This document shows positions 43,374 through 52,250 of a stretch of 64,000 nucleotides of DNA, in pieces. Source of the stretch: Sulfurimonas sp. (GTDB lineage Bacteria; Campylobacterota; Campylobacteria; Campylobacterales; Sulfurimonadaceae); the NCBI GenBank assembly GCA_003978465.1, contig QNZS01000035.1, positions 1 through 64,000 on the forward strand, read 5' to 3'. The notes under the pieces are model-generated. The model saw nothing but the letters and a program-made list of their open reading frames with translations. It searched no databases and was not told the origin of the DNA. The position numbers and the translations under genes are program-made. How positions within the stretch are numbered: the stretch's first letter is position 1; each line of letters opens with the position of its first letter.

Positions 43374-43676
43374 CTAAAGTACTTTGGTACTTTTGTCGTG
43401 AAACTTGACCCACTTACATCTTTTCTTATTTTTTATAGCATACACATTATAAGTAAATTTTCTTCCACACTCTTGACACAAAAATGTAGCTCTATTTTTA
43501 GCCTTGTTGTAGTTCACAAATAAAAAGTTCCCAAGTTGGTCACCCTCTTTGTAGAGTACTTTTTCATTCTTTAAGTAAGCCTTTTCAGTGAGAAGGGCAT
43601 CTTCTTTTTGTTTTGTGAGCCAAGATGGTTCTATATCTTCTTCAAATTCATCTTCATTTATCATAGTACTAAACAT
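43374..43676 (-). CDS. Hypothetical protein with zinc-ribbon-like Cys pair, 100 aa
   Basis: The protein is soluble and highly charged. Its second half has TFLCQECGRKFTYNVYAIKN with a CxxC, and a further Cys in KRCKWVKFHD, which suggests a small zinc-binding unit. No family is recognised. It overlaps the preceding 62-residue gene by 8 bases and forms the end of a four-gene set with the RNase H and flavin-oxidase-like genes. Confidence 0.6.
   Translation of the reverse strand: MFSTMINEDEFEEDIEPSWLTKQKEDALLTEKAYLKNEKVLYKEGDQLGNFLFVNYNKAKNRATFLCQECGRKFTYNVYAIKNKKRCKWVKFHDKSTKVL
43376..43393. terminator. Bidirectional hairpin between convergent genes
   Basis: AAAGTAC and GTACTTT form a 7-base stem around a TTTG loop, followed by TTTGTC on the plus strand. 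It overlaps the last codons of the 100-residue gene. It probably ends transcription of the DUF2237 gene. Confidence 0.5.
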
Positions 43677-43857
43677 TTACCTTGTAGTTTAGATTTATAT
43701 CTTCTCTGTTCATTCCAAAAAAATACCCGTTATATGCAGGAAGTTCTATAATACAAATCTCAAGATCAGTTTTTTTAATTTTGAGTCCAGTATATATATT
43801 TTCAAAAAGTGAAGTAGTCAATCTTTTTTTAGGACTGGGTATTTTAACATGTACCAT
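43669..43857 (-). CDS. Hypothetical protein, 62 aa
   Basis: The short protein (start MVHVKIPSPKKRLTTSLFEN, end NLNYKVNV) has no recognised motif. Support comes from context: it starts 3 bases after the RNase H stop and overlaps the next gene by 8 bases, which is the pattern of an operon. Codon use is like its neighbours. Confidence 0.5.
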   Translation of the reverse strand: MVHVKIPSPKKRLTTSLFENIYTGLKIKKTDLEICIIELPAYNGYFFGMNREDINLNYKVNV

Positions 43858-43859
43858 TT

Positions 43860-44675
43860 TTAACCAGCTCTCATTTTGAGTAGTGCAGCTATATCTATTG
43901 TATCAGTATACTTTACAAAAGTAGCACTCTTTTTATCTATGGCATACATAGTCATTCTATCGGCTAGTTCATTACCCTCATATCCAGCATGTGCTTTGAT
44001 ATGTGAGAGCTTGACACCTTGCTTTATTTCGTTGTAGAGGTAATAGGCTTTTTTGATGATTTCTAAGTTTTTGATCTCACCACCTTTTTTTGTCCAGCCC
44101 TTTCTCTCCCACGAGATAGCCCATTTACTTATGCAGTCTATAGAGTACATAGAGTCACACTTTATACTTACCTCATTCCCAGATTGGAGTTCTCTTTGAG
44201 CAATAACTAAAGACGCATACAAGGCTCCAAGTTCTGCAGTATTGTTTGTTCCCATTGGTTCATATAGTCCATACCAAAGTTCAGAAAGTCTTTCATCTCT
44301 GTAGATTGCTACCCCTGAACCTGCTTTCCCAGGGTTTGGAGTACATCCACCATCACAATAAATCGTAATTGCACCATCAACTGGAGGAGCTAAAACCTCT
44401 AGTGTCTTCTGTACTTCATCAGTAACATCATTTTTTCTAAACTTCTGAAGAGCCTTATAGTTACTAATGAGTGTTTTTCGAGATGTTTTTGCTTTTATAT
44501 CTTTGAGAAGAACAAAAAGTTCAGCTCGTGCATCTGAGAGTTCTTTACCTAAAGAGAGAGTAATATAGTCCTCTTTATTTGATAAGTCAAGTCCAAGTAA
44601 AATGAGCTGTTCTTCATTTACCTCGCCTTTTTTATCACATCCTAGTTCAAGTAAGCTCTCTGTAACAACTTGCAT
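43860..44675 (-). CDS. RNase HI-like protein with N-terminal extension
   Basis: RNase HI cuts the RNA strand of RNA-DNA hybrids. The C-terminal 150 residues hold the catalytic set: Asp in TIYCDGGCTPNPGKAGSG, Glu in NNTAELGALYAS, Asp in SIKCDSMYSIDCI, and the final Asp in HAGYEGNELADRMT. The N-terminal 95 residues are an extension without recognised motif, rich in charged helices. E. coli RnhA is only about 155 residues, so this is a longer relative. Its start overlaps the stop of the pyridoxamine-oxidase-like gene by one base. Confidence 0.85.
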   Translation of the reverse strand: MQVVTESLLELGCDKKGEVNEEQLILLGLDLSNKEDYITLSLGKELSDARAELFVLLKDIKAKTSRKTLISNYKALQKFRKNDVTDEVQKTLEVLAPPVDGAITIYCDGGCTPNPGKAGSGVAIYRDERLSELWYGLYEPMGTNNTAELGALYASLVIAQRELQSGNEVSIKCDSMYSIDCISKWAISWERKGWTKKGGEIKNLEIIKKAYYLYNEIKQGVKLSHIKAHAGYEGNELADRMTMYAIDKKSATFVKYTDTIDIAALLKMRAG

Positions 44676-45211
44676 TAGTTAGTCACTTTACTTAGGTCAA
44701 CAGGTGTGAAAGTTTTAGCATTGTACTCATTAAGTTTTCCATTTTTATCCAACTTTATAGCCCAGTTACGATACTCAATTCTGTCTTCTTTATATACCAT
44801 AATAGGAACCACTTCACCACAGCTAGTCTCTACTACATAGATATTAAAACGAAAAAAGTTACGTACTATGTTATTTATTTCACCAAATAGTTTTGCATAG
44901 GAGTCAAAATCTGCATCATCTCTCTCAACGATTTCAGCTTTACAAAAAAGTCTTAATATTTGAGGTTTACCAACAAAAGCATTAAAAACAAGGGTAACTT
45001 CTCCACCAGCATCAGCATCTCTATATGTTCTATTTCCACTACCAGGGTACTGCATAAAAAGCAGAGTACTTTTATCTAAAACTCGAATAGAGTCATACCC
45101 TTTGGGAGAGAGGTTCACTTCACCTCCTGAACAAGATGCAAGATAAAAAAGTTTCTGTTCTTGTATAAAGTCTATATCTTTTTGCTTTAATTTTTTATAT
45201 TGTTTACCCAT
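44675..45211 (-). CDS. Pyridoxamine 5'-phosphate oxidase family protein
   Basis: The 178-residue protein has the split-barrel flavin-binding pattern: FLASCSGGEVNLSPKGYDSI near the start, NRTYRDADAGGEVTLVFNAF and PQILRLFCKAEIVERDD in the middle. Members bind FMN, F420 or heme. The substrate is not known. It leads the four-gene set with the RNase H gene; why these belong together is unclear. Confidence 0.8.
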   Translation of the reverse strand: MGKQYKKLKQKDIDFIQEQKLFYLASCSGGEVNLSPKGYDSIRVLDKSTLLFMQYPGSGNRTYRDADAGGEVTLVFNAFVGKPQILRLFCKAEIVERDDADFDSYAKLFGEINNIVRNFFRFNIYVVETSCGEVVPIMVYKEDRIEYRNWAIKLDKNGKLNEYNAKTFTPVDLSKVTN

Positions 45212-45372
45212 ATACTGCCCTTTATTAAATACGATTTTTACTTCTTCATTTAAGAGTTGTAGAGAAAAAGTATCTTTAAATAATTTTTGTAACTATGTAG
45301 CAGAACTTATCTCTTTTTTTTCGTCTAATATTTTCTTTATTATAGGATATTTATTGTTTTTAAAGGAGGGTG

Positions 45373-45397
45373 TTTCATTCTTTTTTTTTGAATGAAA
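45373..45397. terminator. Hairpin with T-run loop downstream of the ABC exporter gene
   Basis: TTTCATTC and GAATGAAA form an 8-base stem around nine T residues, about 46 bases behind the ABC transporter stop. It may end that transcript, although the T-run lies in the loop on the plus strand. Confidence 0.35.
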
Positions 45398-45442
45398 TGA
45401 CAGTATTGTTTACAAAAGCAGCCTTTTATTCATTTTTGATCT

Positions 45443-47209
45443 TTAAATAAGTTGTTTTCTGACAAACTCTTTGTAATGACCTTCTTTATTTTCAAGCTCT
45501 TCATGTGAGCCATTTTGAACAAGTTTCCCCTCTTCTAAGACATAGATTCTATCTGCATTTTTTACAGTTGAGAGTCTATGGGCGATTGTGATAACAGTTT
45601 TGTGCTCAAGTATTTTCTCTAAAGCCAGTTGGAGTTTCATCTCAGTATGTACATCAAGAGCAGAAGTTGACTCATCAAAGATTACTACACTAGGATTAGC
45701 AATAATCATTCTAGCGATACTTAAACGCTGCCTTTGACCACCTGAAAGCCTAACACCATGATGACCGACTATAGTATTAAGGGAATCATCCATTTTTATA
45801 ACCATATCATCAAGTTGGGCAATTTGAAGTGCTTGGTGTATCTCATTATCACTAATGCTCTCATCACCCATTGTGATGTTAAAACGAAGGGTAGAGTTAA
45901 ACAGTATAGGCATTTGTAAAACAAGATATATTTTCTCTCGTAATGAACTTTTATTTAAGTCTTCTGTAGATATATGGTTATAGTTTATCTCTCCACTAGA
46001 TTTTTCATAAAAGCCTGAGATAACTTGTGCAAGTGTAGTTTTTCCACTTCCACTTGCCCCAATAAGAGCTATTTTAGAGCTCTGTGGAATAGCTAAAGAG
46101 ATCTTTTGAAGTATTTTTTTACCATTGGAGTAAGAAAAATCTACATCTTTTAAAGAGATGTTTACTTCATTAGTATCTAAGACTTGTGTTCCACTTACTT
46201 CTGTTTTTAGGCTAAGGATTTTGTTAATTCTCTCTAGGGCGGACATAGCTGCAGAGTAGGAGTATTGAAAACCTAAAAGGTCTTGGACTGGTGTCATGAT
46301 AAACCAGATGTAACCAAACATTGCAAACATCATACCGATACTTAGGTCACTATAGGCTACAAGTAAAAGACCACTTGCTCGTAGTATCTCAAACATGATG
46401 AGAAAGATAGTATATGAAAGTCTCTCATAGGCAACATTTTTATAGCCATACTCATTTGAAGTTGTTTGAATATTTCCCGCAAGTTTTATAGCATGTGAGA
46501 AGAAAAAGTTTTCTTGATTACTTGCTTTTATCTGTCCAAAAAGCTCTAGACTCTCAGCAACATCTTCTTGAAAATTTGAAATAGCATCATTTTCTTTTTT
46601 CTTGAGACTACCAACTTTTTTAGACATCTTTTTACTCAGAAGCATAATTACGGGTTGAATGACAAGTATCATTAAGCCTAAAATAGGATCAATGCTAAGC
46701 ATTACAATTCCAATGGCTAAGAGTGTTAATACAGAAGATACAAGCTTACTAACGGCTGTAATGATAAAACCATCAAGTGTGTTTACATCTGTGACTAGGT
46801 TTGATGTGACAGCACCACTCCCTATGGTTTCATATTCATTCATAGAAGTGATTTGTAAGTGTTGTATAAGATGTTCACGAATCATAAATGTGACATACTT
46901 TGAGATACGAGTAAATATTTTTGTAAGGATAACAGTGAAGATATAATATGAAAAGCGTAAAAATATCACAACTAAAGCGACTATAAATATATAGTTGAAT
47001 GCAGTAGTAGGGCCAAAAAGAGAGTTTATAGTCTCTACAAAAAGTCCTGGTTTATTTAAAAGGACTTCATCGACCATAACAGGGAGCATTAAAGGAATAG
47101 GGACACTCACTAAAATAGCGAAGAGTGTTATTACTTGCCCAAAAATGAGAATTTTCTTTTTCTTCAATATAAGCTGAAATATTGTTTTGATTGTAATTAG
47201 AGTTTGCAT
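45443..47209 (-). CDS. ABC exporter, fused permease and ATPase (MsbA-like architecture)
   Basis: The 588-residue half-transporter has six predicted membrane helices in the first 310 residues. The ATPase domain follows, with Walker A ALIGASGSGKTTLAQ, signature RLSGGQRQRLSIARM, Walker B SVVIFDESTSALD and the switch His in VITIAHRLST. The architecture is that of exporters for lipids, peptides or drugs. The substrate is unknown. It stands alone, with a leader carrying two tandem hairpins upstream (47259-47294). Confidence 0.9.
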   Translation of the reverse strand: MQTLITIKTIFQLILKKKKILIFGQVITLFAILVSVPIPLMLPVMVDEVLLNKPGLFVETINSLFGPTTAFNYIFIVALVVIFLRFSYYIFTVILTKIFTRISKYVTFMIREHLIQHLQITSMNEYETIGSGAVTSNLVTDVNTLDGFIITAVSKLVSSVLTLLAIGIVMLSIDPILGLMILVIQPVIMLLSKKMSKKVGSLKKKENDAISNFQEDVAESLELFGQIKASNQENFFFSHAIKLAGNIQTTSNEYGYKNVAYERLSYTIFLIMFEILRASGLLLVAYSDLSIGMMFAMFGYIWFIMTPVQDLLGFQYSYSAAMSALERINKILSLKTEVSGTQVLDTNEVNISLKDVDFSYSNGKKILQKISLAIPQSSKIALIGASGSGKTTLAQVISGFYEKSSGEINYNHISTEDLNKSSLREKIYLVLQMPILFNSTLRFNITMGDESISDNEIHQALQIAQLDDMVIKMDDSLNTIVGHHGVRLSGGQRQRLSIARMIIANPSVVIFDESTSALDVHTEMKLQLALEKILEHKTVITIAHRLSTVKNADRIYVLEEGKLVQNGSHEELENKEGHYKEFVRKQLI

Positions 47210-47258
47210 AAGGGAATTATATCTCTTGTTTAGTTTTTTCCAACCTAATCATGACAAC

Positions 47259-47294
47259 CCGTCTATATAAGACGGTATCAGTAAAAGTGATACC
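47259..47294. repeat. Two tandem hairpins in the leader of the ABC exporter gene
   Basis: CCGTCT-ATATA-AGACGG (47259-47275) and GGTATCA-N7-TGATACC (47274-47294) are perfect stems sharing two bases, so they are mutually adjusted. They lie 50-85 bases upstream of the exporter start and 64 bases after gltX. They may be an attenuator or the gltX-side border of the transcript. No known riboswitch class was recognised. Confidence 0.5.
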
Positions 47295-47357
47295 GGAAGT
47301 AAAGTAGTTTTGAATACTCATATTTTAAATCCTACTCTAGATTGACTTTTGTTCTTT

Positions 47358-48743
47358 TTAAGAGTTTTCTGTTATTGCTTGTGATATTCTGAGAAGAGTC
47401 TCTTCTTTCCCTATAACTTCCATGATTACATCAATATTTGGTCCACCCATTTTTCCTAAAAGTGCTACACGAAGAGGCATACCAATTTTCCCAAATCCGA
47501 TTTCCATCTCACTTACAACTTCTTCCATAAGTGCATGGTAATCACTAGAAAGCTTGGGCTCATTAGTTTTTAGTTTTTCACTATAACCATTTAACACATC
47601 AAAAGCATTGTCTTTAAAGGCTTTTTTTATTGCTTTTGCCTCATACTCAGTAGGTGTTGTAAGTATTTCTTTCACGAGTTCTGCTAACTCTTTTAAAGTT
47701 TTTGCACGCTCTTTAAGAGCATCTAAAAGTATATCTTTTTTAGCATCTGAAGTGAGATCTACATCGTATGGTGTGAGAAGCTCAGCTAACTCGTCATTTG
47801 AAGTGTTTTTAATATAGTGAGAATTTAACCAGTCAAGTTTTTCAGTATTGTAAATACTTGCAGATTTATTTATATCTTTAGGATTAAAAAGCTTACACAT
47901 TTCTTCAAACGAGAATATCTCTTGGTCACCATGAGACCAACCTAAACGTACAAGAAAGTTAAGAAGTGCTTGTGGTGTGTAACCCATCTCTTTATAAGCC
48001 ATAACATCCGTAGCCCCATCGCGTTTAGAGAGTTTTTTACCCTTTGAATTATGTATCATAGGTACATGGTAAAACGCTGGAATAGTAAATCCGAGAGCTT
48101 CATAAACAACTATTTGTTTGGGAGTATTACTTAGGTGGTCATCTCCACGGATAACTTCGTTAATTCCCATAAGGTAATCATCAATAGCCACAACAAAGTT
48201 GTAAGTTGGGGCACCATCAGCCCTAGCGATAATAAAGTCATCTAAGATATCTTCAGCTTGAAAACTAATAGTTCCCTTAACACCATCTTTAACAAGAATT
48301 TCACCAGTTTTAGGGCTTTTAATACGGATAACAGGAGCAACACCCTCAGGAGGAGTACCATCAAAGTCACGGTAGCGACCATCATACATCGTTCTCTCTT
48401 TCTTCGCCATCTGTGTTTCACGAAGTTCAGTAAGTTCTTCTTTTGACATATAACATTTGTAAGCTTTTCCTTCATCTAGGAGTTGCTTGATATACTTTGC
48501 ATAAATTTCATCTCTTTGACTTTGGTATGTTATCTCACCATCAGCTTCAAGTCCTAACCACTCAAATGCTTTTAAAATAGCCTGAGTTGCTTCTTCTGAA
48601 TTACGAGCTTTATCTGTATCCTCAATACGAAGTAGAAACTTTCCACCACGATTTTTAGCCCAAAGATAAGAAAAAAGTGCAGTTCTAAGACCACCGATAT
48701 GTAAGTATCCAGTTGGAGAAGGAGCGAAACGAGTAACAACCAT
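47358..48743 (-). CDS. gltX: Glutamyl-tRNA synthetase (GltX)
   Basis: The 461-residue class I synthetase charges tRNA-Glu (and often tRNA-Gln in this phylum). The HIGH motif appears in SPTGYLHIGGLRTALFSYLW, and the KMSKS loop as KGKKLSKRDGA. YNFVVAIDDYLMGINEVIRGDDHL is typical of GltX. The C-terminal anticodon-binding domain is helical. Campylobacterota often have two GltX proteins with split specificity, so this copy may charge one tRNA preferentially; this cannot be told here. Confidence 0.93.
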   Translation of the reverse strand: MVVTRFAPSPTGYLHIGGLRTALFSYLWAKNRGGKFLLRIEDTDKARNSEEATQAILKAFEWLGLEADGEITYQSQRDEIYAKYIKQLLDEGKAYKCYMSKEELTELRETQMAKKERTMYDGRYRDFDGTPPEGVAPVIRIKSPKTGEILVKDGVKGTISFQAEDILDDFIIARADGAPTYNFVVAIDDYLMGINEVIRGDDHLSNTPKQIVVYEALGFTIPAFYHVPMIHNSKGKKLSKRDGATDVMAYKEMGYTPQALLNFLVRLGWSHGDQEIFSFEEMCKLFNPKDINKSASIYNTEKLDWLNSHYIKNTSNDELAELLTPYDVDLTSDAKKDILLDALKERAKTLKELAELVKEILTTPTEYEAKAIKKAFKDNAFDVLNGYSEKLKTNEPKLSSDYHALMEEVVSEMEIGFGKIGMPLRVALLGKMGGPNIDVIMEVIGKEETLLRISQAITENS

Positions 48744-49075
48744 GTTAATGCCTTTGTATATTAATGATGAAATTTTATCTAAAGTAGGTTAAAACTGCTT
48801 TATGTCTTAGAATAAATATAGATGTAAGAGAAAATTCAAGTATTACAAAAGGTCTGGCAACAGGGAAACTTGCTATTAGTTATCCAACACTTCAGAGTGA
48901 AGATATATTTTCTATTTTCAAGGCTTTACTGGATATGGAAGTTCTTTAATAGATTATGACAAGAAGGTAAGTAAAGTAGATTTTGGGATAAGAATATCCT
49001 GATAAGAGTATGTTTATCTATCTGTTTGGAAAAAAAAGATAAAATTACATCTATAATTTTAATATTGGAATATTT
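48744..49075. other. Intergenic region with a coding remnant on the plus strand
   Basis: From 48788 to a TAA at 48947-48949 one frame is open without a start codon and reads INIDVRENSSITKGLATGKL, then SYPTLQSEDIFSIFKALLDM. It looks like the C-terminal end of a lost protein; the family is not recognised. The rest contains the promoter of the SurA-like gene. Confidence 0.4.
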
Positions 49076-49912
49076 ATGTATAAAATAATTTTTACATTGC
49101 TTTTTACTTCACTTTTGAGTGCTGAGGTTTATAATGGTGTTGCTATCGTTGTAAAAAATAAGGCAATTACACTCTTAGATATCAAACATGAGATGGAAAT
49201 ATCTAAAGTAAGTCGGGCACGTGCTGCTGATATTTTAGTCCGTCAGAAACTTGAAGAAATTGAGATAGAGGATAGAAAGATAAATGTTACGTCTTCTGAA
49301 GTCTATGATGACATCAAAAAACTAGCAGCTAGAAATAATATGAGTATTAGTGACTTTTATGATGCAGTTCGTGAATCAAATGGTATGGGTTCTATGGAAT
49401 TAAAGAGAAAGACTAAACAGAAGTTACTTTCTCAAAAACTCTACCAAGCTATCTCTTACTCTTCAGTAAGTGAACCAAGTGACTTAGAGTGTGAAGAGTA
49501 TTACGAGATGCATAAAGATAAATATATGCATCCATCTTCCTTTACAGTTATCATCTATGATGCAGACAATAAAAATGAGCTACAAACAAAGGTTGATAAC
49601 CCTATGTTTTATTCCCCTGAGATTAGAACAAATGAGCAACTTATTCCTTACTCTAAAATAACTCCAGAGCTAGCTTCCTTACTTGAAAGAACAGCAGTGA
49701 ACTCTTTTACAAATATTATACCAAATGGTAAGGGTGGTTTTATGAGCTTTTACATTAAAGAGATAGAGTCGGCTATAACAGGTGGATACTCTAGTGTTAG
49801 AACTCAAATAGTAAACTCTATAATGTCTGAAAAACAGGAGCAGGCTTTGAGTGATTACTTCGCACGACTTAAATATAATGCAGACATAAATGTAATACGA
49901 GGAGTGAATTAA
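49076..49912 (+). CDS. SurA/PEB4-like periplasmic chaperone
   Basis: The 278-residue protein has a signal peptide (about 1-16, MYKIIFTLLFTSLLSAEVYN). A SurA-N-like helical domain follows, with IVVKNKAITLLDIKHEM and RQKLEEIEIEDRKINVTSSE. The later part (PSSFTVIIYDADNKNELQ onward) takes the place of the PpiC domain but lacks clear parvulin motifs. It should help outer-membrane protein folding. The stop overlaps the deaminase start (TAATG-like, sharing one base). Confidence 0.82.
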   Translation: MYKIIFTLLFTSLLSAEVYNGVAIVVKNKAITLLDIKHEMEISKVSRARAADILVRQKLEEIEIEDRKINVTSSEVYDDIKKLAARNNMSISDFYDAVRESNGMGSMELKRKTKQKLLSQKLYQAISYSSVSEPSDLECEEYYEMHKDKYMHPSSFTVIIYDADNKNELQTKVDNPMFYSPEIRTNEQLIPYSKITPELASLLERTAVNSFTNIIPNGKGGFMSFYIKEIESAITGGYSSVRTQIVNSIMSEKQEQALSDYFARLKYNADINVIRGVN

Positions 49913-50343
49913 TGCTTAGTGATGCAAACTTTATAAACATCGCGACAGAGATAGCTAGTGCTTCAAAGTGCGTCTCAAAACAAGTAGGTGCAGTTATTGT
50001 GAAAAATGGCCGTATTTTGAGTACAGGGTACAACGGTACACCAGCAGGTTTTGTAAACTGTTGTGATCATTGGAATAGTGAATATACACCTGAGCACCAT
50101 GAGTGGAGTAAAACTTATGAAATTCATGCCGAAATGAATGCTATCATTTGGGCAGCACGTGAAGGAATAAGTATAGAAGGTGCGACTATCTATGTGACAT
50201 TAGAACCTTGTAGTGAGTGTTCAAAAAATGTTATAGCAAGTGGTATAAAACGCATTATTTATGCGAAAGAATATGAGCATACTCACTCAGCTGTTATCTC
50301 AAAGTTTATCAAAGACAATGGTGTTATCATCGAAAAACTTTAA
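49912..50343 (+). CDS. Deoxycytidylate deaminase (dCMP deaminase)
   Basis: The 143-residue zinc enzyme converts dCMP to dUMP for thymidylate synthesis. The zinc ligands are His in EIHAEMNAIIWA and the two Cys in LEPCSECSKNVIASG, with the catalytic Glu in HAE. SKQVGAVIVKNGRILSTGYNG is the usual start of the ComEB/dCMP deaminase family. It is coupled to the SurA-like gene by a one-base overlap. Confidence 0.9.
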   Translation: MLSDANFINIATEIASASKCVSKQVGAVIVKNGRILSTGYNGTPAGFVNCCDHWNSEYTPEHHEWSKTYEIHAEMNAIIWAAREGISIEGATIYVTLEPCSECSKNVIASGIKRIIYAKEYEHTHSAVISKFIKDNGVIIEKL

Positions 50344-50597
50344 CAAATTATTTGTAGTCTTATTCCAATTACCAAAATAGTAATCCAATAGATAATTATA
50401 GATGATAAATTGAGTAAGGCTAGAAGTCGAAGAAATATATAAGAGAGTATTGCAATAATAGTAAGCTAAAGTATAAAGTAAAAGTTTGGCATTCAGGCAC
50501 CACAGTAATACTATTTGTGATGAGCATCTATAATCTCCTCCTAAAACATTACTAAATAGTATAACACTTTGATAAAGAAGATATGATTTAATTTAAA

Positions 50598-50948
50598 CTA
50601 GTTTAAAAAATCTGTTATTGCAGAAGCTGGACGACCTATAATCGCCTTATCACCTTTAATAAGCACAGGACGTTGTATAAGTTGAGGATTTTGTATCATT
50701 GCTTCAATAAGAGCCTCTTCATCTGTAACATTTTTTAAATCAAGCTCTTTGTAAACAGCTTCAGTGGTACGCATCCACTCTCTTGGACTTTTAAAGCCTA
50801 ATATTTTGAGCATGTTCTTCATAGTTTCCATGGTGAGTGTCTCATCTAAATATTTAACTACTTCACTTTCACATTTATCTGCTTCTACTATATTTACAGC
50901 CTCACGAGATTTGGTACAGCGAGGATTGTGCCAGATTGTTATTTTCAT
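50598..50948 (-). CDS. ArsC/Spx family thioredoxin-fold protein (arsenate-reductase-like)
   Basis: The 116-residue protein has the glutaredoxin-type active site WHNPRCTKSREAVNI with a single catalytic Cys13 and the later RPVLIKGDKAIIGRP, both typical of ArsC (plasmid R773 type). This suggests glutathione/glutaredoxin-linked arsenate reduction or a YffB-like role. No ars genes are next to it, so arsenic resistance is uncertain. Confidence 0.82.
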   Translation of the reverse strand: MKITIWHNPRCTKSREAVNIVEADKCESEVVKYLDETLTMETMKNMLKILGFKSPREWMRTTEAVYKELDLKNVTDEEALIEAMIQNPQLIQRPVLIKGDKAIIGRPASAITDFLN

Positions 50949-51275
50949 ATATATTCCTTTATTTTATTGGCATTTTACACTATAAGTGTTCTAAAATAAT
51001 TTAAAGAATATACCTAGAAGGAAATTTTTACTATAAAGTATGCTAACACCTACCATAGACTTGTAAATTTAGGAGGAGAGTTACTAGCTAAAAAGTGATT
51101 TTATCATAAAAAATATGTTTATAGTATATATTTTTAATGCTACAAGAGAGATAATGTGTGTGATGCAATTACTCAATATAATATGCTTTTTCTTAGATAA
51201 AAAAAACCTAGAGATATTTATATTTTTAGTAAATTATGTAAGTGGAAGCTTGGAAATATTTCTAATGTTAGATAA
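50949..51275. other. Intergenic region, little content
   Basis: These 327 bases are A/T-rich. The only open stretch is a 41-codon plus-strand frame from ATG 51154 to a TAG at 51277-51279 (MCVMQLLNIICFFLDKKN...), with a weak GAGAG site. It overlaps the mltB-like stop antisense and is not convincing. No strong hairpin was seen. Confidence 0.35.
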
Positions 51276-52250
51276 TTAGTGCAGGTAATAGTGAGCCTCA
51301 TAAGCGAGTCTCATTACTCCAACAGCATAATTGGATGAGTTGTTATACTTCATAATCTTTTTTGTATAAGCTTTCATCTCTTGTAACTTTGGTTTATTTT
51401 TTGTAAAACAGTTATAAACCTTACCACTTTTACTTGTCTCATACACAAAAGAAGCATCTTTTGTAGCGAAATTATATTCATACCATTGGGCCTCTACCTC
51501 CGGAATATCTGGCATTGTATCCCAGTTAATAAGTTGTGTAAATGCAGCCTTCTTAGTGAGAAAGTTAGCAGCTGAGACTATTGCATCTTCCATTTTATTT
51601 AGGTTTGCCACCTTGTTTTGATAGGAGAGAGCATAAATAAAACTATTAGGCATAAACTGAGGTATTCCAACTGCTCCTGCATATGAACTTGCAAGGTTAC
51701 ATTGCTCAGGCTGTAGCCCTGCTTTATAGCAGTAGTTAATAATAGAAGCCATATTCGTTTTACCCATTTTAAGGAGCCATTTCTCTCTTGGTGAGTTTGG
51801 CTGAATTCGAACAACGATAGTGTTAAAAACTATAAAAGCATCATGACTCGGTTTAATCTTTCCAAGTTTTGTCTCTTTTAAAAGTATAGCAGCGATTATC
51901 TCACGGTTGACACCATACTTTTTCTCTACATAGTCATAGACTTTTTTATAGTTTTGAAGATTTTCTATCATTTTTGGTACATAGCTTACAAGTACATTAT
52001 TGGCTTTTTTCTCTTGTTCTTGATGATGTTTTATTTTGCTTGGTTGTAGATAAGCCCAACTCACTTCATCATACTTTTTTGTTTTAAAGTAAGATGTTAA
52101 GAATTGGTTAGTATACTTATATGAAACACCAGACTTAATAGCTTGTTTACAAACATCTGAGTAATCTGTATTTTTAAAAGCACAATTGCTATACTGAGCT
52201 TGTAGTTGGGTACTGAGGATAAATAGTATGAGTAATATTTTAGTTTGCAT
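51276..52250 (-). CDS. MltB-like lytic murein transglycosylase
   Basis: Lytic transglycosylases cut the glycan strands of peptidoglycan and leave 1,6-anhydro-MurNAc ends. The 324-residue protein has a signal peptide (about 1-18). The catalytic Glu is in IAAILLKETKLGK, and the SLT-family elements are SSYAGAVGIPQFMPNSFIYAL and MEDAIVSAANFLTKKA, as in MltB (SltB). It is the last gene of the salvage operon and overlaps the MurU-like gene by 11 bases. Its products would be substrates for the exported NagZ-amidase fusion upstream. Confidence 0.87.
   Translation of the reverse strand: MQTKILLILFILSTQLQAQYSNCAFKNTDYSDVCKQAIKSGVSYKYTNQFLTSYFKTKKYDEVSWAYLQPSKIKHHQEQEKKANNVLVSYVPKMIENLQNYKKVYDYVEKKYGVNREIIAAILLKETKLGKIKPSHDAFIVFNTIVVRIQPNSPREKWLLKMGKTNMASIINYCYKAGLQPEQCNLASSYAGAVGIPQFMPNSFIYALSYQNKVANLNKMEDAIVSAANFLTKKAAFTQLINWDTMPDIPEVEAQWYEYNFATKDASFVYETSKSGKVYNCFTKNKPKLQEMKAYTKKIMKYNNSSNYAVGVMRLAYEAHYYLH

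Noticed and set aside
47259-47294. Guanidine (mini-ykkC) riboswitch before the ABC exporter
   Set aside because: There are two hairpins but the ACGR terminal loops required for that class are absent.
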